From: Bacteroidota bacterium
Lineage (GTDB): Bacteria > CLD3 > SB21
Assembly: GCA_020438245.1 (NCBI GenBank)
Contig: JAGQUY010000259.1
Location: 1-19,462, forward strand
Length of the DNA stretch: 19,462 nucleotides
Direction: 5' to 3'
Shown here: positions 15,778-19,462 of the stretch, in pieces
How the letters are laid out: each line of letters opens with the position of its first letter
Numbering within the stretch: the first letter of the stretch is position 1
The notes under the pieces: generated by a model
The model's database searches: none
What the model was told of the DNA's origin: nothing
What the model saw: only the letters and a program-made list of their open reading frames with translations
Made by a program: the position numbers and the translations under genes

Positions 15778-17064
15778 TCAAATGTGTTTGACGACGACAA
15801 GCGTCATATCATCGGCTTGGGCCACTCCGGCGGCATGGGCGGTAGCCGCTTCGATGATCGCGTCAGCGATTTCATTCGCTGACTTTCGTTCCCTGCTTTG
15901 AAGCACCTGCAAGAGTCTTTCTTCACCAAACTCATTTTCATTCTTGTCGAAAGCTTCCGGAATTCCGTCGGAAAAAATAACCACGACGTCACCAGGATGA
16001 ATCATGACGCTCTGTTCCTCATAAGTGAAATCTTCGAGCATGGCGACGGGAATTCCTCCGCCTTTCAGACGCTTTTCGCCGGAGGGTCCGACGACCATGG
16101 GCGCATCGTGTCCGGCATTGGTGAATCGAAGAATATGCTTGGTCGTATCCAAGAGACCATAAAACAAGGTGACAAATTTGCCTTCGGCGGTGCTGTGACA
16201 AAGCAATCGGTTCGTCTTCTCAACGCAGGTCATGGGTCCGTCGGTCATGGTCGTCAAGGATCGAAGGGTTGCCTGGAGGTTGGACATCAACATGGCAGCC
16301 GGAAGGCCTTTGCCGGAAACGTCGCCCAACGCAATAGCCCAAAGGTCATGGTCTACCCGTATGAAATCAAAATAGTCACCACCTACAACCTGTGCGGGAA
16401 CGTAGCGCGCTGCCACGTCATAGTTAGGAAGAGCCGGTATCTTTTCCGGAAGAAGATTCATTTGGATTTCGGAGGCCAGGCGGATTTCTTCCGTCATTTT
16501 GACCAGGGATTTCTCCTGTTCGTATAGCCGGGCATTTTCAATAATTTGCGCGGATTGTGCAGCGATGATGGCCAGCAGACGTTGGTCGTCCTCCTGGAAG
16601 GGCTCCAAATTTTTCTTATTAAACACAGTCAGAACGCCCATGAGTTTGGATTTGACTATCATGGGAACGCTAAGCGCGTTGCGGATTTCCGCATTCCAGG
16701 TTACACCTTTGAATCGCTGATCATTTTGAGGATCGTTGATCATCAGAGGTTTATGATTGAGTTGCATCCACCCCAGCATGTTCTCTGTTACATGAAACTT
16801 CTCGTGATCGCCGGAAGTTACCATGGTGCGCACCAGTGTTTTCATCGACTTGGACTCGTCTTCGTCGACCAGAGTCACCACGCCCTGATCGGCATTGACC
16901 GCCTTGAGCGACTTGCGGATCAGTGTTTGCATGATATCTTCGGAATTAAGCGAGCCGCCAATCACGCGCGCAAGATCATTCAGAACAGAAAGCTCTTCCA
17001 CCGCTCGACGGAGACGCCGATTTTCATCAAGCAGCGTGTCAATATCGGGAACGGAACCTGCCAT
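15778..17064 (-). CDS. GAF-domain SpoIIE/RsbU-type PP2C serine phosphatase (428 aa)
   Basis: A predicted cytosolic metal-dependent Ser/Thr phosphatase. Seen: a short N-terminal coiled coil (~10-28, LLDENRRLRRAVEEL), a GAF sensor domain (~30-178), a helical linker (LYEQEKSLVKMTEEIRLASEIQMNLLP, 180-206), and a PPM/SpoIIE domain with metal-site motifs GGDYFD (228-233), GDVSGKG (247-253), NAGH (316-319), SDGIPE (365-370) and DDMT (418-421). All expected acidic metal ligands are present. Family members act on anti-sigma-antagonist proteins in partner-switching cascades; no such partner gene is visible here. The ATG at 17064 is the first start after an in-frame TAG, so it is well fixed, though no good SD is seen. 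It is transcribed away from the S15 hydrolase. A link with the nearby kinases is possible but rests on position only. Confidence 0.95.
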   Translation of the reverse strand: MAGSVPDIDTLLDENRRLRRAVEELSVLNDLARVIGGSLNSEDIMQTLIRKSLKAVNADQGVVTLVDEDESKSMKTLVRTMVTSGDHEKFHVTENMLGWMQLNHKPLMINDPQNDQRFKGVTWNAEIRNALSVPMIVKSKLMGVLTVFNKKNLEPFQEDDQRLLAIIAAQSAQIIENARLYEQEKSLVKMTEEIRLASEIQMNLLPEKIPALPNYDVAARYVPAQVVGGDYFDFIRVDHDLWAIALGDVSGKGLPAAMLMSNLQATLRSLTTMTDGPMTCVEKTNRLLCHSTAEGKFVTLFYGLLDTTKHILRFTNAGHDAPMVVGPSGEKRLKGGGIPVAMLEDFTYEEQSVMIHPGDVVVIFSDGIPEAFDKNENEFGEERLLQVLQSRERKSANEIADAIIEAATAHAAGVAQADDMTLVVVKHI

Positions 17065-17253
17065 ATTAGCCAGACTATGTAGTGAAATGAGGAACCTAAG
17101 TGACGGGCAAAAGTAGACTTTCTAGCCCCCAGTTACAAGGGAAATATGGAGCGGCCATCAAGACAAAAAACATTTTTCTTTAGATCCAAGGAGAGTACTT
17201 TGTGCTTTGAGTGCCAGATTTGAACATACGGTAAGCTTATTAGGAGTAGAGCC
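17065..17253. promoter_or_regulatory. Divergent intergenic region between phosphatase and hydrolase
   Basis: These 189 bases must hold the 5' signals for both divergent genes. On the minus strand, TTGTAA and TACTTT separated by 17 bases form a mediocre sigma70-like pair for the phosphatase. On the plus strand no pair stands out before the AGGAG site of the hydrolase. I make no firm promoter call. Confidence 0.3.
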
Positions 17254-19110
17254 ATGAAATTGTCATTTTTGCTGATTTTCGCATGGTCGGGTCTGGTCGC
17301 CGCCCAAGAGGTGGATTCAGCCTGGGTTTCAACTCACTACCAAAAAAGAGTGTTTTCCATTCCAATGCGCGACGGGGTTAGACTATGCACCATCGCGTAC
17401 ATACCACGAGATACTTCAAAAAAGTATCCGATTCTTTTGCAACGTACCCCATACAGTATTGCACCGTATGACGACAAAGAATTTCCGGCGGACGTCTCTA
17501 TTTTTTGGAGAAACTATTTTCGGGAGGGATATATCGTTGTTCGCCAGGATGTTCGCGGGCGCTATATGTCGGAAGGTCAATTCATGGATGTCCGGCCGTA
17601 CAATCCGGTAAAGAAATCCAAACGGGATGTGGATGAAAGTTCGGATGCCTTCGATACGGTTGAGTGGCTTGTCAAGAATATTCCGGCCAACAATGGTCGT
17701 GTGGGCGTGAAGGGCATCAGCTATCCGGGTTTTTATTCTACCATGGCTACCATTGACGCTCATCCGGCAGTAAAGGCAACGTCTCCGCAGGCTCCGGTTT
17801 CCCAGTGGATGTCGGGCGATGATTTTTTCCACAACGGGGCCTTCATGCTTCCTCATGCATTCGATTTTTACGGCGCTTTCGGCCGGCCCAGACCACATCC
17901 GAAGTCGGAGAAAGACGTAGAATTTGAGCATGGAATGCCGGATGGATACAAATTTTTTCTCGAGCTTGGTGCACTTCCCAATGCCAATGTAGTCTATTTC
18001 AAAGACAGCGTATTCTTTTGGAATGAGATCATGGCTCACGGAGTCTGGAGTGATTTCTGGGCGAAACGAAGTGTCTTGCCGCATTTGAAGAATCTGAAAC
18101 CGGCCACGCTAATCGTTGGAGGATGGTTTGATACAGAGAATCTTTATGGAGCGCTTCACAGCTATGCCGAGATTGAGAAGAATAACAGGAGCGGATACCA
18201 TGGTATCGTTATGGGACCTTGGTACCATGGTCAATGGGGCAGCCACGATGGGGACTCATTGGGCTATATAAGTTACGGGAGTAAAACCAGCGAGTTCTAT
18301 GCGGACAGCATTGAGTTACCCTTTTTCAATCACTATCTCAAAGATTCGCCGTGGGTGTCCAATGAAGCTGTAGTATTTCGGACCGGAGAGAACCGGTGGG
18401 AGATTCTGAACGCATGGCCGCCGCAAGAGACGGATGTCCGAAAATACTATTTTTGCAGGGAAGGGCGACTGTCAATCGACGAAAAGGAGATGGACGGCGC
18501 TGCCGATGAGTACACGAACGATCCAGACAAACCGGTACCGTATACGAATGAAATTACTCAGTGGTATGACAAAGAATTCATGCTCGAGGATCAGCGATTT
18601 GCATCCCGTCGACCGGATGTGATCGTTTATCAGACGGATCTTTTGGCGGATGAGATGACAATTGCCGGACCAATAAAGGTCCACCTAACCGGATCCACAT
18701 CGGGGACAGACTGTGACTGGATCGTGAAAGTCATCGACGTGTTTCCGGATACATTGCAGACCCCGTTTGAATATCAAGATCGAGTCAAGCTGGGAGGCTA
18801 TCAAATGCTCGTTCGTGGAGATGTATTGCGCGGCAAATTCAGGAACAGTCTCGCCGCGCCGGAAGCGATAAAGCCGGGAGAGCCTACCGTTTTTGAGTAT
18901 TCCTTGCAGGATGTTTTTCACACGTTCCGAAAAGGGCATCGTGTTATGGTTCAAGTTCAGAGCAGTTGGTTTCCGATGATAGACCGGAATCCCGGCAAGT
19001 TCATGAATATTTATGAAGCATCTGATGCTGATTATCAGAAGACTAGGCAGAAGATTTACCATAATAGGGAACATCCCTCGTTCATCGAAGTCAATTTGTG
19101 GAAACCCTAG
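17254..19110 (+). CDS. Secreted CocE/NonD-type hydrolase (peptidase S15 family, 618 aa)
   Basis: A predicted exported alpha/beta hydrolase of the X-Pro dipeptidyl-peptidase/cocaine esterase/alpha-amino-acid ester hydrolase superfamily. The signal peptide is MKLSFLLIFAWSGLVAA, with cleavage before QEVD. Seen: the early MRDGVRL motif (38-44), VRQDVRGRYMSEG (96-108), nucleophile elbow GISYPG (Ser156), GGWFD (Asp293) and GPWYHG (His325), which together supply a Ser-Asp-His triad in the expected order. From ~390 on, a beta-rich C-terminal domain (VIVYQTDLL, TIAGPIKVHLTGS, TDCDWIVKVIDVFPD, HRVMVQVQSSWFP) fits the jelly-roll found in the family. Length is normal. AGGAG lies about 8 bases before the ATG. 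It is divergent from the phosphatase and followed closely by the rRNA promoters. The substrate (peptide, ester or acyl-amide) cannot be told from sequence. Confidence 0.93.
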   Translation: MKLSFLLIFAWSGLVAAQEVDSAWVSTHYQKRVFSIPMRDGVRLCTIAYIPRDTSKKYPILLQRTPYSIAPYDDKEFPADVSIFWRNYFREGYIVVRQDVRGRYMSEGQFMDVRPYNPVKKSKRDVDESSDAFDTVEWLVKNIPANNGRVGVKGISYPGFYSTMATIDAHPAVKATSPQAPVSQWMSGDDFFHNGAFMLPHAFDFYGAFGRPRPHPKSEKDVEFEHGMPDGYKFFLELGALPNANVVYFKDSVFFWNEIMAHGVWSDFWAKRSVLPHLKNLKPATLIVGGWFDTENLYGALHSYAEIEKNNRSGYHGIVMGPWYHGQWGSHDGDSLGYISYGSKTSEFYADSIELPFFNHYLKDSPWVSNEAVVFRTGENRWEILNAWPPQETDVRKYYFCREGRLSIDEKEMDGAADEYTNDPDKPVPYTNEITQWYDKEFMLEDQRFASRRPDVIVYQTDLLADEMTIAGPIKVHLTGSTSGTDCDWIVKVIDVFPDTLQTPFEYQDRVKLGGYQMLVRGDVLRGKFRNSLAAPEAIKPGEPTVFEYSLQDVFHTFRKGHRVMVQVQSSWFPMIDRNPGKFMNIYEASDADYQKTRQKIYHNREHPSFIEVNLWKP

Positions 19111-19129
19111 GAAAATCTCAGATTACCTA

Positions 19130-19158
19130 TTGACTTCGGATTTCTTTTGTAGTATCAT
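19130..19158 (+). promoter_or_regulatory. rRNA operon promoter P1 (TTGACT-17-TATCAT)
   Basis: The -35 box TTGACT (19130-19135) and -10 box TATCAT (19153-19158) are separated by exactly 17 bases, pointing toward the 16S gene. It starts 19 bases after the hydrolase stop. The expected transcription start is near 19165. Confidence 0.75.
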
Positions 19159-19206
19159 TCTGCCCGTTTTTGCGGGGGCAAAGAGCGCCGAGGAGCCTGT
19201 TGATAA

Positions 19207-19262
19207 GTTGTTAAGAAAAAAGAAAATTAGCTCTTGCAATCGGAACCTTTTTGCTCTATATT
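19207..19262 (+). promoter_or_regulatory. rRNA operon promoter P2 with A-rich UP element (TTGCAA-17-TATATT)
   Basis: The -35 box TTGCAA (19234-19239) and -10 box TATATT (19257-19262) have an ideal 17-base spacer. The stretch 19207-19230 is A/T-rich (GTTAAGAAAAAAGAAAATTA), as expected of an UP element that binds the RNA polymerase alpha subunit. The start is expected near 19269. The distance from P1 is 104 bases, a tandem arrangement typical of rRNA operons. Confidence 0.78.
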
Positions 19263-19267
19263 TGTGA

Positions 19268-19319
19268 CCCCTTTTGTGAGGGGAACAAGAAATGTGTGTG
19301 TTAAGAGCATTAAGCTCTT
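19268..19319 (+). other. Two leader hairpins downstream of rRNA P2
   Basis: CCCCT (19268-19272) pairs with AGGGG (19279-19283) around a six-base loop, right at the predicted 5' end of the P2 transcript. AAGAGC (19303-19308) pairs with GCTCTT (19314-19319) around ATTAA. Neither is followed by a T-run, so they are leader structures and not terminators. Confidence 0.5.
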
Positions 19320-19353
19320 GAAAATAAAGGCGATGGACTGAAGTTCTAGCCAA

Positions 19354-19366
19354 TGTTTTTTGACAA
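19354..19366 (+). promoter_or_regulatory. boxA-like antitermination site in rRNA leader
   Basis: TGTTTTTTGACAA resembles the rRNA boxA consensus (TGCTCTTTAACAA), which recruits NusB/NusE to keep polymerase from stopping early. Its position, ~75-85 bases before 16S and downstream of both promoters, is right. Confidence 0.65.
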
Positions 19367-19413
19367 TGAGAGTATACACAGTCAATTCTGATGAGAGTTG
19401 GGTCAAACCCATG

Positions 19414-19434
19414 TATATTATTGATAATAATATA
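19414..19434 (+). repeat. Perfect AT-only hairpin just before 16S rRNA
   Basis: TATATTATT (19414-19422) and AATAATATA (19426-19434) are perfectly complementary around the loop GAT. The structure ends four bases before the estimated mature 5' end of 16S. It may mark or take part in leader processing. Confidence 0.6.
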
Positions 19435-19438
19435 TTTG

Positions 19439-19462
19439 ACAACGAAGAGTTTGATCCTGGCT
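19439..19462 (+). rRNA. rrs: 16S ribosomal RNA, first ~24 bases (cut by window end)
   Basis: The window ends in GAAGAGTTTGATCCTGGCT, the universal conserved start of bacterial 16S rRNA (the 27F primer site). By comparison with E. coli, where GAAGAG begins at base 6, the mature 5' end should be near 19439. The gene continues outside the window. Confidence 0.95.

Noticed and set aside
15898..16527. 209-aa plus-strand frame inside the phosphatase gene
   Set aside because: It is antisense to a gene with complete PP2C motifs, has no good SD and no recognisable domain.
17416..18084. 222-aa minus-strand frame inside the S15 hydrolase gene
   Set aside because: It is antisense to a gene with a full catalytic triad; its composition looks like a shadow frame.
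19161..19180. GC-rich hairpin (TGCCCG..CGGGGGCA) as a terminator for the hydrolase gene
   Set aside because: It is not followed by a T-run and lies between the P1 start and P2, so it is part of the rRNA leader.
19360..19390. TTGACA as the -35 of a third rRNA promoter
   Set aside because: At 17 bases downstream there is CAATTC, not a -10 box; the element fits boxA better.

Overview
This looks like a chromosomal stretch from a Gram-negative, moderate-GC (about half G+C by eye) free-living bacterium, most plausibly from the FCB side of the tree or a relative (KSB1-, Ignavibacteria-, Calditrichota- or Zixibacteria-like). The reasons are the membrane Ser/Thr kinases carrying TolB/WD40-like propellers, a secreted zincin of the DUF5117/DUF4953 type, a small outer-membrane barrel, and an rRNA leader with a boxA-like TTTTTTGACAA. 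Several genes have clear Shine-Dalgarno sites (AAGGAGG before the barrel gene). The phylum is an inference; only 24 bases of 16S rRNA are in the window.

Layout. From 17064 down to 1 nearly everything is on the minus strand, closely spaced, and may form one or a few long transcripts. In transcription order: a GAF-SpoIIE/PP2C phosphatase (17064-15778); a 243-base gap; a ClC chloride transporter with CBS domains (15534-13672); an outer-membrane beta-barrel protein (13630-13007); a truncated kinase head (12934-12710) whose stop overlaps the start of full receptor kinase C (12713-10023); a secreted zinc metalloprotease (9966-7531); a soluble kinase with TolB-N and TPR domains (7492-5363); receptor kinase B (5284-2609); a head-to-tail kinase scar (2590-2373); a small unidentified protein (2258-1911); two stacked kinase start fragments mixed with REP-like repeats (1806-1631); and receptor kinase A, which runs off the left edge (1634-1). 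On the plus strand lie a secreted CocE/NonD-type S15 hydrolase (17254-19110) and then a classic rRNA promoter region (tandem sigma70 promoters, A-rich UP element, boxA, hairpins) leading into 16S rRNA at the right edge.

How it fits together. The region is a signalling block: three membrane kinases share one cytoplasmic kinase design but have divergent propellers placed to sense outside the membrane, beside a cytosolic kinase that reads through TPRs, a phosphatase, a secreted protease, a barrel and an ion transporter. A working relation among them is inferred from gene order only.

The most unusual signal is the kinase debris. At least three, probably four, broken kinase copies lie between the intact ones. 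Each keeps the start of the gene (Met-Ile...), and three end in an ATGA overlap with the next kinase start. This suggests repeated tandem duplication and collapse. Kinases B and C are almost identical in protein across the catalytic core but differ at many silent sites, so that core is under strong constraint and is not a fresh copy. I found no tRNA, CRISPR array, complete insertion sequence or phage gene.
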